The translations under genes were made by a program, and so were the position numbers. From positions 8,331,501 to 8,395,500 of the forward strand of contig NZ_JAUSVA010000002.1 of the NCBI RefSeq assembly GCF_030813695.1: a stretch of 64,000 bases of DNA, in the 5' to 3' direction. Of this stretch, positions 34,549-43,219 are shown one piece after another. Positions within the stretch are counted from its first letter, which is position 1, and every line of letters begins with the position of its first letter. This DNA is from Kitasatospora herbaricolor (GTDB lineage Bacteria; Actinomycetota; Actinomycetes; Streptomycetales; Streptomycetaceae). A model generated the notes under the pieces. That model was not told the DNA's origin. It saw nothing but the letters and a program-made list of their open reading frames with translations, and did no database searches.

Positions 34549-37500
34549 TCAGTACCGCGGGTTCACCCGGTAGATCGGGCGGTCCGGCACCCAGAAGTGG
34601 CTGGACCTCCAGATGCCGAAGGTGAACTTCACCCCGTGGCTGCCCCGCTTGTTGGCGGCCTTGATGAACTGCTTGCCGACCTTCTTCATCAGGTAGGACA
34701 GCGCCCACAGGACGTAGCCGGCGGCCCGGGCCGCGATGTGCGGCAGGCGCCGCAGGATCTTCGAGATGCCCTGGCTGATCTTGCCGGAGACGTACAGCAG
34801 CACACCGATGGTGTTGCCCTCGGAGCGGCTGAAGTAGGCGGTCCACTTCTTCCGCCAGGACATCCCGGTCAGGTCGTCCATGGTGATCGGGTCGACCGGG
34901 TAGCCGTAGGCGTTCGGCGAGCCCTCCAGCACCGGGTCCGGCTGCAGGAAGCGGCCGGTGGTCGCGTCGTACAGGCGCACGCCCATCAGGGTGAGGTCGG
35001 AGAGGCCGTCGGCCTCGCGCTGCGCCCCGCCGAGCCAGCCGTACTCGGTCGAGCCGGTGGCGTCGACGACGTTGCCGTACTCGTCGTAGTGGTAGACGGC
35101 GAGGTCCTCGGTGCCGTCCGGGGACATCTGGACCGACACGTCGCCGTGCAGGTTGGTCAGCAGCAGGATCGCGCCGCCGTCGGTCCCGGTGGCGGCCGTG
35201 AGCTGGCCGGTCAGGTCCTGGACGTTGCGGGTGAGCATGCCGGCCGCGTCCTTCGACCAGGCGGGGGTGTCCTCGCCGGCGTCGAAGTGGTTGGTCGACA
35301 GGCCGGTGATCGCCCAGGTGCCGTCCGCGCCCCTGGTCTCCGTGGTGGTGACCGCGAGGCGGCCGGAGGCGTCCAGGTCCCAGGTCTTGCGGGTGTCGCC
35401 GAGGCTCTCGCCGCGGACCAGGTCGTTGGCGTAGTAGCTCAGCTGGGTGCCCTTGGGCAGGGCGGTGGTGCGGCCGTAGGCGTCGTACACGTAGCCGGCG
35501 TCGGTGAGGCGGTCGGCGGTGTCGTAGCCGTGGTTCTCGGACTTGGTGACGGCGTCGGCGGTGGCCGGGTCGCAGTCGTCGGTCACGGTGGTGCGGTTGG
35601 TCCGGTTGCTGCTCCTGTCGAACGTGTAGGACCTGGTGGCGCAGCCGAGGCCGGTGGTGGCGGCGGCCTTGGTGAGGCGGCCGGTGGCGTCGTAGGTGTA
35701 GGTGGTGCCGGTGGTGTTGCCGTCGGCCTGGGTGATGCCGGCCTGCTGGCCGTGGACGGTGAAGTCCGCGGTGTCGGCGAGCAGCACGGTGCCGGACTGG
35801 GTGGTGTAGGTCTTACCGGTCTGGATGCCCCGGCTGTCGTAGGTGTTGGTCAGGGTGTTGCCGCCCGGCATGGTCTGGGTGACCAGCCGGCCCTCGACGT
35901 CGTAGCCGGCGGTGAAGGTGCCCGCGACCGAGTCGGTGAGGGAGGTGGGCAGTCCGCGCGGGTCCTTGGCGGTGTCGTAGCCGTAGGTGGTGCTGGAGGG
36001 CACCGAGTCCGACTTCTTCACCACCCGGTCCAGCTTGTCGTACTCGGTGGTGGCGACGTTGCCGGCGCCGTCGTCGTAGGAGACCAGGCGGCCGAGCTTG
36101 TCGTAGCCCTGCTTGACGGTGGCCCTGCCGTTGGCGAGGGTGGCGAGTTCGCCCGTGGCCGGGTCGTAGCCGAACGTGATGTCGGGGACGGCGGTGCCGG
36201 TGCCGCCGGTGATCGAGACCTTCAGCGGGCGCCCGGCGGCGTCGTAGGTGCGGGTGGTGGTGCGGGTGACGCCGTTGGCGACCTCGGTCACGACCGAGAC
36301 GTTGCCCCAGCGGTCGTACTGGAAGGTCCTGGTCGGGGTCTGCGTCGGGTTGCTGCCGCCGCCGGTGACCTGGGCGGCCGGGCCCGTGGAGCAGACCAGG
36401 TCGGCCCACTCGGGGTGGCCGGCGCAGGCGCCGGTGCCGGAGGCGCCGTAGTACGTGGTCACCGTGGTGGCCGCGTCGGAGCCGGTGGAGTTGGGCCGGC
36501 TCTGGGTGGTCACCCGGCCGCTGGTGTCGTACCCGGTGCCGGTGGTGATCCTGAGGCCGGCCGGGTCCTGCACGGACTGGGTGGGCAGGCCCTGGGCCCA
36601 GTCGTACGCCGTGGCGGTGGTGCGGGTGTCGGCGTCGGTGGCGTAGCCGTCGATCCGGGCGCCGGTGGTCACCGAGGTGGCGCGGTCGCTGACCGAGGCG
36701 CCCGCCGGGCGGCCCTCGTCGTAGGCGGTCACGGTGGCGGCGCGGGCCGCGACCTCGGCGCCGGCGGCGAGCGCCGGGCTGCTGCCGGAGGCGGCCAGGT
36801 CGTGCTCCAGGGTGACCAGTTGCAGCGGGTCGTAGCTCTCGACCAGGCGCTTGCCGTCGGCCGAGTACACCGAGGCCGAGGAGAGCACCTGGGCGCGGTC
36901 GGCCGTGGAGCGGCCGGCGATGCCGAGGGCGCGCAGCTTGGCGAGGTCGGTGCCGGTGGTGGCCAGGGCGAGGACGCGGTTCTCGGCTGAGAGCGTGCGG
37001 ACCTGGCTGCCGAAGGCGTTGTACTCGGTGGTGGTGATGCCGCCGCCGGGGGTGGCCGTGTTGACCTCGCGCCCGGAGGCGTTGGTGTAGGTCAGTGAGG
37101 CGCGGTTGTAGGCGGCGGTGCCGAGGGCCTTGCCGTCGTGGCCCGCCGGGACGGCGTCGGGCGGCAGGACGGCGGTGGCGTCGGTCGGGGCGTCGCTCTG
37201 GCCCCAGGCGGCGACGTCGCTCGGGCCCAGCGGGTAGGGCGCGTTGTTGCCGCTCAGCGGGACGTCGTAGACCACCGAGGTGGTGGCGGTGCCGTCGGTG
37301 ACGTCCGTGCTGCCCTGCTTGAGGGTGGGGCGGGAGGCGGCGAGCAGCATGCCGTCACCCGCGGTGGCGGCGTTGCCGGCCTTGCCGTACTCCAGGGTCC
37401 ACGGCAGCTCGCCGGGCTCGGCCGCGGTGGTGACCCGGCCGGACGCGTCGTAGCCGTAGGTGGTCTTCAGCGCGGGGCTGATGCGCGGGTCCCAGACCTC

Positions 37501-40500
37501 GCGCAGCCGTCCCTGGTCGTCGTAGGCGTACTGCGAGACGACGACGGGGGTGGCCGCGGAGGCGCCCGGGTCGGTGGACCAGAGCCGGATCTGCTTCACC
37601 TGGCCGGTGAAGTCGCCGGTGGCGGAGGAGGTGGCGGTGGTGGCGCCGGCGTACACGTACTCCAGCACCCGGCAGCCGACCGTGGAGGGCGCGGCTGCGC
37701 AGTTGGCGGAGGCGGTCGCCGAGGTCGCCGCGACCACGTACTTCGGTCGGGCCAGGGTCTTGCCGCCGGCCACGACCTTCTCCGAGACCACCGAGGTGGT
37801 GGAGTTGTCGCTGGGCAGCGAGGAGCCGCCTGCCTGCCAGGTGGTGGCGGCCGGGTCGACCTTGGCGAAGGTGACGGTGGTGCCGGCGGTGTCCTTCAGG
37901 GTGAAGGCACCGGTGAGCGCCCCGGTCAGGGTGAGGTCCTCGGCGCCGGGCTCGGGCTTCCAGCCGCCGGCGCCGGTGGCGGTGAAGCCGACCTCGGAGC
38001 CGTCCGCGGAGACCAGCGAGAGGGAGGTCGCCGAGGTCTGGCGGACGTAGGTGTAGTCGGCGTCGGTGATCTCGGCGCTGGTGCCGGAGCTCCACTGCGG
38101 GCCGAAGATCGCCGCCTGGCCCTCCTGGGCCGAGCCGTTGACGGGCCGGCGGGAGGAGAATGAACGCTCCGCGCTGAGGCCGAAGCCCTCGGCGTCGGTG
38201 GCCGACAGGGTGAGGTCACCGGTGAGGGTGTTCACCTCGCCGGGGCCGACCGGCGTCTGGGGGGCGTCGCCCGCGTTGCGGTCCACCGTGACGGTGTTCG
38301 GCTCGGTGGCGTCCGTGGCGGCGCCGTCGGTGAAGACCGCGCGGACGTCGACCGGGCCGTTCTCGGCCAGGGTGTCGGTGATGTTCCAGTTCAGCGGGGC
38401 CGGCTTGCCGGCGGCCGCCGCGAACGGCCAGCCGGCCACCGCCTTGCCGTCGGTGGTGGTGACGTTGGCGACCGGGACGTCCTTCCAGGCGTCCGTCTCG
38501 CCGCGGCGGTACTGGTAGCGCACGCCGGTGTAGGTGCTGTTGCCCTCGGCCTGCAGCGAGGTGCGGCGGGCCGGGCGCTCGCCCGCGCCGGGCGCCACCA
38601 GCGCGGAACCCTTGCCCGCGTAGAAGGTGTACGTCTTGTCGGCGGAGACGTTGCCCGCCGCGTCGCGGGTGTGCGCCGTCACCGTGTGCGCGCCGGCCTT
38701 GAAGGTGAGCGCCGCCGTCACCGCCGCGCCGGTGGTCGCCGCGGTCACCCAGGCGCCGCCGTCCAGCCGGTACTGCACGTCCTTCACGTCGGAGGACGGC
38801 GGGGTGAAGGTGAAGGTGCCGGTGTACGAGCCGCCCGCGTCCGGGGTGCCGGACCACTGGCCGGCCGGGAAGTCGCCGGAGGAGACGGTGGTGGTGCCCG
38901 GTGCGGTGGTGTCCACGGTGAAGGTGCGGAAGGCCGACCACGCGCTGTTGGCGGTGCCGTCCCAGGAGCGCGAGCGCCACTTGTAGGCACCGGGGGCCAG
39001 CGCGGTCGCGGGGGACCAGGCGACGGTCGATCCGGAGGCGGCGTAGGCGGAGCGGCCGGACTGCAGGGCCGCGGTGCCGTTGGCCGTCCAGACCTCGAAG
39101 TCCAGCGCCACGTTGCCGCCGTCGGGGTCGGTCGCCTTGGCGGACAGCGCCGGGGTGGCGTCCCCGGTGAGGGCGCCGCCGGCCGGGGTCAGCAGGGTGG
39201 AGACGGCCGGCGGGGTGTTGTACGTCACCGACAGGTAGGGCGTGTTGGAGGACGCGTTGCCGGAGTTGAACTTCTTCCAGCCGTACGGGTCGCTCTCGTC
39301 GGTGGCCCGGATGCCCAGCGTGTTGGCGCCCTTGCCGTTGCCGGCCCAGGCCTGCACGAGGGAGGTGATGTCGGTGTTCACCCAGCCGTCGTTGCAGGAA
39401 CTGGAGTAGCCCTTGGTCGCGGTGGTGGTGGCCCACTTGCGGTTCCAGGTGGGCTGCGCCGTCCAGCGGGTGGTGGTGGAGGCGGAGTTGGTGTCCCAGA
39501 CCTCCCAGCTCTTCGCGGTGCAGGACCAGGAGTGGAAGTTCCACAGGTTGAGCTTGCCGCTGGTGATCTGCTTGCCGCTGATCTGCGCCATCGGGAACTG
39601 CAGGAACGAGCGGGCCACCTGGCCGGAGCCGTTGTTGCCGAGCTTCAGCTCGGTCTGCGCCGAGACGTCGGTGGCGTAGCCCTGCTGGACGAAGGTGTCG
39701 AAGCCGACGCCGATGTTGACCGCCGGGTCGACGGTCACCGGGTACTTGGTCCTCGGATCGTTCAGGAAGGCCGCGTCGGGGGTGAGGGTCAGGTCGACGG
39801 AGTCACCGGTCTGAGTCACCTTCAGGCCCACCGGCGCGGTGCGGGTGTGGTCGCCGGAGCGTTCGTCGACCTGGGCGTCCCACATCATGGGGGCGGGCAG
39901 CCGGCCGGCCTCCTGGCCGTTCTTCGGATCGATGAACGACACCGAACCGTCGTCGTTCTGCCGGGCCCGCAGGCCGGCCGCGTCGAGGGTGAGCGTGACG
40001 GTGCCGTTGGCGGCGACCGCCGAACGGTCCTTGAGCTCCAGGAACTGCTCGAAGCCCGTCCGGGTGGACTCGACGACCAGGTCGGTGGCGGTCAACGCGT
40101 CCGCGTAGCGGGCCCGGTGGCCGTCGATGCTCGGGGCGGGCAGCGCGCCGCGCCAGGACAGGGACATCGCGGTGCCCGCGCCGTTGTCCAGCGAGACCAG
40201 CGGCACGGCTGGGGCCCGCTGGTCCCCGGCGGGGGCACCGGCGGCCTTGAAGCGGGAGACGGCGGCGGCCGGGGTGGCCCCGGCGAGGGTGAGGCCCAGC
40301 GGGTGGCCCTTGGCCTTGACGCCGCCGTCCGGCTGCGGGGCGAGGTCGACGTCGATCGGCTGGAACCGGCCGGACCTGTCCTTGTAGCGGATCGGGCCGG
40401 AGGCCATGTCGAGGGTGGTGGTGCCGTCCGGGTTGATCCAGGTGGTGCTCGACTCGGTCCGCTCGCCCACCACCTCGATCCGGCGGTTCTCCAGCCGGGC

Positions 40501-40746
40501 CTTGAGGTGGGCGGTGGCGATGTCCTGGGCCTCGGCCGGTCCGTGGGCGGTGGCCGCGGGCGAGGCGGGGGACCGCGGGGTGACGGCGACGGCCTGGCCG
40601 GTCGCCATGATGACGGCCGCCGACTCGGCGGCGATCACGATGGACAGGGCGATGGCGGTGCGGCGCAGCAGTGCTCCGTGCCGCCGCCGGGCGGAGGGTG
40701 GTGGTACGTCCCCGGAGCGTTGTCCGGGACCGTGCTGGCGTGCCAT
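34549..40746 (-). CDS. Giant secreted RHS-repeat protein, polymorphic-toxin-like
   Basis: 2065 residues. A Tat/Sec-like N-terminus (RRRHGALLRRTAIALSIVIA, residues 20-55) indicates export. About 340-505 is a DNRLRE-type domain (GFDTFVQQGYATDVS, LKLGNNGSGQVARSFLQFPM, WNRKWATTTATKGYS, LGIRATDESDPYGWKKFNSG). Ig-like and Fn3-like segments follow to about 830. From about 840 RHS/YD repeats dominate (VYDAYGRTTALPKGTQLSYY, TYDATGRLTKAAATTG, many Y-D-x-x-G-R). The RHS-associated core (YHYDEYGNVVDATGS, GVRLYDATTGRFLQPDP) ends near 1945. A unique basic tail of about 105 residues (from SWRKKWTAYF to YRVNPRY) is where RHS toxins carry their effector. AAGGAG precedes ATG 40746. No immunity gene lies downstream. 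Confidence 0.93.
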   Translation of the reverse strand: MARQHGPGQRSGDVPPPSARRRHGALLRRTAIALSIVIAAESAAVIMATGQAVAVTPRSPASPAATAHGPAEAQDIATAHLKARLENRRIEVVGERTESSTTWINPDGTTTLDMASGPIRYKDRSGRFQPIDVDLAPQPDGGVKAKGHPLGLTLAGATPAAAVSRFKAAGAPAGDQRAPAVPLVSLDNGAGTAMSLSWRGALPAPSIDGHRARYADALTATDLVVESTRTGFEQFLELKDRSAVAANGTVTLTLDAAGLRARQNDDGSVSFIDPKNGQEAGRLPAPMMWDAQVDERSGDHTRTAPVGLKVTQTGDSVDLTLTPDAAFLNDPRTKYPVTVDPAVNIGVGFDTFVQQGYATDVSAQTELKLGNNGSGQVARSFLQFPMAQISGKQITSGKLNLWNFHSWSCTAKSWEVWDTNSASTTTRWTAQPTWNRKWATTTATKGYSSSCNDGWVNTDITSLVQAWAGNGKGANTLGIRATDESDPYGWKKFNSGNASSNTPYLSVTYNTPPAVSTLLTPAGGALTGDATPALSAKATDPDGGNVALDFEVWTANGTAALQSGRSAYAASGSTVAWSPATALAPGAYKWRSRSWDGTANSAWSAFRTFTVDTTAPGTTTVSSGDFPAGQWSGTPDAGGSYTGTFTFTPPSSDVKDVQYRLDGGAWVTAATTGAAVTAALTFKAGAHTVTAHTRDAAGNVSADKTYTFYAGKGSALVAPGAGERPARRTSLQAEGNSTYTGVRYQYRRGETDAWKDVPVANVTTTDGKAVAGWPFAAAAGKPAPLNWNITDTLAENGPVDVRAVFTDGAATDATEPNTVTVDRNAGDAPQTPVGPGEVNTLTGDLTLSATDAEGFGLSAERSFSSRRPVNGSAQEGQAAIFGPQWSSGTSAEITDADYTYVRQTSATSLSLVSADGSEVGFTATGAGGWKPEPGAEDLTLTGALTGAFTLKDTAGTTVTFAKVDPAATTWQAGGSSLPSDNSTTSVVSEKVVAGGKTLARPKYVVAATSATASANCAAAPSTVGCRVLEYVYAGATTATSSATGDFTGQVKQIRLWSTDPGASAATPVVVSQYAYDDQGRLREVWDPRISPALKTTYGYDASGRVTTAAEPGELPWTLEYGKAGNAATAGDGMLLAASRPTLKQGSTDVTDGTATTSVVYDVPLSGNNAPYPLGPSDVAAWGQSDAPTDATAVLPPDAVPAGHDGKALGTAAYNRASLTYTNASGREVNTATPGGGITTTEYNAFGSQVRTLSAENRVLALATTGTDLAKLRALGIAGRSTADRAQVLSSASVYSADGKRLVESYDPLQLVTLEHDLAASGSSPALAAGAEVAARAATVTAYDEGRPAGASVSDRATSVTTGARIDGYATDADTRTTATAYDWAQGLPTQSVQDPAGLRITTGTGYDTSGRVTTQSRPNSTGSDAATTVTTYYGASGTGACAGHPEWADLVCSTGPAAQVTGGGSNPTQTPTRTFQYDRWGNVSVVTEVANGVTRTTTRTYDAAGRPLKVSITGGTGTAVPDITFGYDPATGELATLANGRATVKQGYDKLGRLVSYDDGAGNVATTEYDKLDRVVKKSDSVPSSTTYGYDTAKDPRGLPTSLTDSVAGTFTAGYDVEGRLVTQTMPGGNTLTNTYDSRGIQTGKTYTTQSGTVLLADTADFTVHGQQAGITQADGNTTGTTYTYDATGRLTKAAATTGLGCATRSYTFDRSSNRTNRTTVTDDCDPATADAVTKSENHGYDTADRLTDAGYVYDAYGRTTALPKGTQLSYYANDLVRGESLGDTRKTWDLDASGRLAVTTTETRGADGTWAITGLSTNHFDAGEDTPAWSKDAAGMLTRNVQDLTGQLTAATGTDGGAILLLTNLHGDVSVQMSPDGTEDLAVYHYDEYGNVVDATGSTEYGWLGGAQREADGLSDLTLMGVRLYDATTGRFLQPDPVLEGSPNAYGYPVDPITMDDLTGMSWRKKWTAYFSRSEGNTIGVLLYVSGKISQGISKILRRLPHIAARAAGYVLWALSYLMKKVGKQFIKAANKRGSHGVKFTFGIWRSSHFWVPDRPIYRVNPRY

Positions 40747-40891
40747 GGGGCTCCTTGGTGTGAAGGACAGCGATGGATCGGTAAAGGTCCGATACGAACC
40801 GGCCAAACTCCGGGTCGTCGAGGATCGGTGGAAAGCGGACGGGCGGTAGGAAATCGCCTGCGGGGCAGGAGGGGATCCGTGACCGGACGGG

Positions 40892-41197
40892 CTACGGCGG
40901 AGCGAGGGCGAAGGCTCCGACGGCCCCTTCGGCGAGCGCCCGGCCGAGCAGGGCCCTCGCCCGCCGTTCGGCCTCGGAGCGGTCGGGGGCCCGGACGAAC
41001 AGGACCAGCCCCAGCCCCCGCGGCCCGCTCCTGGCCCGGATGTGCTCCAGACCGTCCGCGGGCCCGGCGTACCCCCACAGGGCCTGCTGGACCGCGGCGG
41101 CCACCCCGTCGCCGGTCGCTGCGGCCCCGTCGGTCGACGGGGCCGCAGGGACGTCCGGCGGGCGGTCCGGACGGAGGGTCAGGTACACGGCGAACAC
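40892..41197 (-). CDS. Small unknown protein between the peptide gene and the RHS gene
   Basis: 101 residues: MFAVYLTLRPDRPPDV, a Pro/Ala-rich segment, ALWGYAGPADGLEHIRARSG, then GLVLFVRAPDRSEAERRARA and LLGRALAEGAVGAFAL. The beta strand / loop / helix pattern suggests a small ferredoxin-like fold. No signal peptide. ATG is six bases past the stop of the upstream peptide gene, so the two are an operon, and the RHS gene starts 145 bases downstream on the same strand. I have the impression of small proteins of this type beside such peptide genes in other streptomycetes, which I could not check. Confidence 0.68.
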   Translation of the reverse strand: MFAVYLTLRPDRPPDVPAAPSTDGAAATGDGVAAAVQQALWGYAGPADGLEHIRARSGPRGLGLVLFVRAPDRSEAERRARALLGRALAEGAVGAFALAPP

Positions 41198-41203
41198 GGC
41201 GGG

Positions 41204-41473
41204 TCAGATCCAGTCGTCCCAGCCGATCCCCGGCTTGTCCGTGGCGAGGAGGGCTGCCCCGGCCGGTGCGGCGCCTCCAACCGGCGCGCCAGCAGGCAGG
41301 TTGTCCGGGTCGACGCGCGTGTCGGCCGGGAGCGCCGGGTCTGACGGGGTGTCCGGGGCGGCAGTGACGGCGGAGGCGTACGAGGCCGGTGAGGAGGCGA
41401 GTGCCGGGGTGGCGGCGGTCGCGAGGGTGAGCGCCAGGGCGGCGGCGGCGAGCAGTCGGGCGGACGTGGACAC
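41204..41473 (-). CDS. Small exported peptide precursor
   Basis: 89 residues from GTG 41473. Signal peptide STSARLLAAAALALTLATAA with cleavage near ALA-S (about residue 26), then a low-complexity Ala/Pro/Asp stretch and a distinct C-terminus ATDKPGIGWDDWI. The mature product would be about 60 residues and acidic. No cysteines, so not disulfide-rich. It is first in the row peptide, 101-residue protein, RHS protein, and is divergent from the TrmB/LuxR-like regulator. I infer a secreted signal or matrix peptide; no function is demonstrated. Confidence 0.65.
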   Translation of the reverse strand: MSTSARLLAAAALALTLATAATPALASSPASYASAVTAAPDTPSDPALPADTRVDPDNLPAGAPVGGAAPAGAALLATDKPGIGWDDWI

Positions 41474-41642
41474 GGTGGTTCCCGTTCTGTCGGGCGGCGG
41501 GAGGAGGGCGGTGAGGCATCCGACGCAGGGCGCCGAAGGGTCGGGCGGGGTTCCCGGGGACGGTCCCCGCGGGTGGTGCGCACCTCGGGGGCCCACCCGA
41601 ATCCTTCCGGCGCCAACCCCGCCGGGGGAGGGGTACCGCCCG

Positions 41643-41669
41643 GCAGCAAGCGGACAGGCAGCTTGCTGC
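41643..41669. promoter_or_regulatory. Inverted repeat in the peptide/regulator spacer
   Basis: GCAGCAAGC (41643-41651) and GCTTGCTGC (41661-41669) form a perfect 9-bp inverted repeat with a 9-base spacer, centre-to-centre distance 18 bases, suiting a dimeric regulator. A TTGACC hexamer follows at 41709-41714. It lies in the divergent spacer 41474-41806 and is the best operator candidate there. Confidence 0.6.
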
Positions 41670-41806
41670 AACCCCCCTGCGGCGCGCCGGCGCACCCCCG
41701 GCGCACCCTTGACCGGATCATGCCTTGCTGGCCGCCGGCGATGGCTGACAAGATCGGCCCGGCTGGGCCGACCGGACACCAACCCGTCGCGATCAGGGGT
41801 CTAGAA

Positions 41807-42793
41807 GTGCTGGAGCTGCTGGGCCTGGACGCAACCGCGGAGGCCGTCTACCGCGAGATGCTGGCCGACCCCGAAGGCGGGGTCGCCGAACTCCGCGAAC
41901 GGCTGGACCTGCCCGAACCCGACATCCGCGCGGCTCTGGACCGCCTGGCCGACCTCACCCTGCTGCGCGCCTCGCGTGAACGCCCCGGCGCCCTCTGGCC
42001 GGTCAGCCCCGAGCGCGGCCTGGAACTGCTGCTGCGCCGCCAGGAGGAGGAACTCGCGCGTCGCCAGCAGGAACTGGAGGTCAGCCGGGCCGCCGTGGCG
42101 CGCGCCGTCGCCGAGTACGCCGTGCTGCGCCCCAACACCCTGGTGGACGGTGCCGAGCGGCTGGTGGGCCTCGACGCCATCCAGGCGAAGCTGGAGGTGC
42201 TCACCGGCCGGCTCGCCGGCGAGTGCCTCGCCGTGATGCCCGGCGGGGCCCAGTCCGCGGCCAGCCTGGCGGCCTCACGGCCCTTGGACGAGGACGCGCT
42301 GCGGCGCGGGGTACGGCTGCTGACGATCTATCAGGACAGTGTCCGGAACGACCCGGAGACGTTCGCCTACGCGCAGTGGATGACCGATCTCGGTGGCCGG
42401 GTGCGGACCGCGCCGGTGCTGCCGCCGCGGATGCTGGTCTTCGACCGGCGCACCGCGGTGGTGCCGATCGACCCGCAGCACACCAAGCTCGGCGCCCTCT
42501 GCACGGAGGAACCCGGGATCGTCGCCTCGCTGGTCGCGCTCTTCGAGCAGACCTGGGAGAACGCTGTCCCGCTCGGCGCGGACCGTCCCGAGGACGGCCG
42601 GACGGGTCTGAACGCCGGGGAGCGGGAGCTGCTGCGGCTGCTCTCCACCGGGCTGACCGACGAGATGGCGAGCCGGCGGCTGGGGGTCTCGGTGCGTACG
42701 GTGCGGCGTCAGATGGCCGCACTGATGGAGCGGCTGGACGCGGCGAGCCGCTTCGAGGCGGGACTGAAGGCGGCCCAGCGGGGCTGGTTGTAG
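41807..42793 (+). CDS. TrmB-like N-terminus and LuxR-type C-terminus hybrid regulator
   Basis: 328 residues. Residues 1-60 are a TrmB-like winged helix (LELLGLDATAEAVYREMLAD, LDLPEPDIRAALDRLADLTL). A coiled coil follows near 75-115 (LLLRRQEEELARRQQELEVS), then a phospholipase-D-like sensor region (LTGRLAGECLAVMPGG, GVRLLTIYQDSVRNDPETFA, PRMLVFDRRTAVVPIDPQ). A LuxR-type helix-turn-helix ends it (LNAGERELLRLLSTGLTDEM, RRLGVSVRTVRRQMAALMER). GTG 41807 follows AGGGG and matches where the TrmB part starts; ATG 41720 and 41741 are in-frame alternatives. Divergent from the peptide gene. Confidence 0.85.
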   Translation: MLELLGLDATAEAVYREMLADPEGGVAELRERLDLPEPDIRAALDRLADLTLLRASRERPGALWPVSPERGLELLLRRQEEELARRQQELEVSRAAVARAVAEYAVLRPNTLVDGAERLVGLDAIQAKLEVLTGRLAGECLAVMPGGAQSAASLAASRPLDEDALRRGVRLLTIYQDSVRNDPETFAYAQWMTDLGGRVRTAPVLPPRMLVFDRRTAVVPIDPQHTKLGALCTEEPGIVASLVALFEQTWENAVPLGADRPEDGRTGLNAGERELLRLLSTGLTDEMASRRLGVSVRTVRRQMAALMERLDAASRFEAGLKAAQRGWL

Positions 42794-43219
42794 GCCTCGT
42801 CCCTGGCCTGGGTCCGGACCGCCCGGTGACGCCGGCCGGACGAGCGGGGGCATCGGCCCGGCCGCGGTCGCCACGTCGCCCGGCCCGGGAGGCCGGCCCG
42901 GCAGGTCGGTGCCGGTCTCGGCCCGCGGCGCCTCCTGAGCCGGCGGGCGGCGCGGTCCGGGCACCCGGAACCGCTGCCGGTGCCGGTGCGCTCCCGAGCG
43001 GCGGCCGGCCGGGCGGAGCCGGGTGAGGACGTGATCTCCACGCGGGCGAACCGCCCGACGGGAGCGCCCGGTGCGCGCGGCGACGGATGAGGCGCCGCGC
43101 ACGGGGCACACGGGTGTCCGTGGACCACCCGGTCCGTACCCCGCCTCACGGGGCCCGCTCCGGGGCCACCTCCCGGTGGGCCGCGGCGCCCGCCGCGGTG
43201 TCCGGGCGAACGAAGGGTT
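42794..43219. other. 426-base spacer, no gene seen
   Basis: No frame shows domain-like sequence. GGGCGAACGAAGGG just before 43220 supplies the ribosome binding site of the permease. I looked for a conserved leader such as a ydaO-type riboswitch, because transporters of this family can carry one, and did not see it. Confidence 0.45.

Noticed and set aside
34504..41367. Very long open frames on the plus strand opposite the RHS gene (up to about 900 codons)
   Set aside because: They are mirror images of G/C-biased codons of the RHS gene, rich in Gly/Val/Arg with no domain, and have no ribosome sites.
42794..43219. Possible ydaO-type (c-di-AMP) riboswitch upstream of the permease
   Set aside because: I could not find the conserved helices or loop motifs in this spacer.
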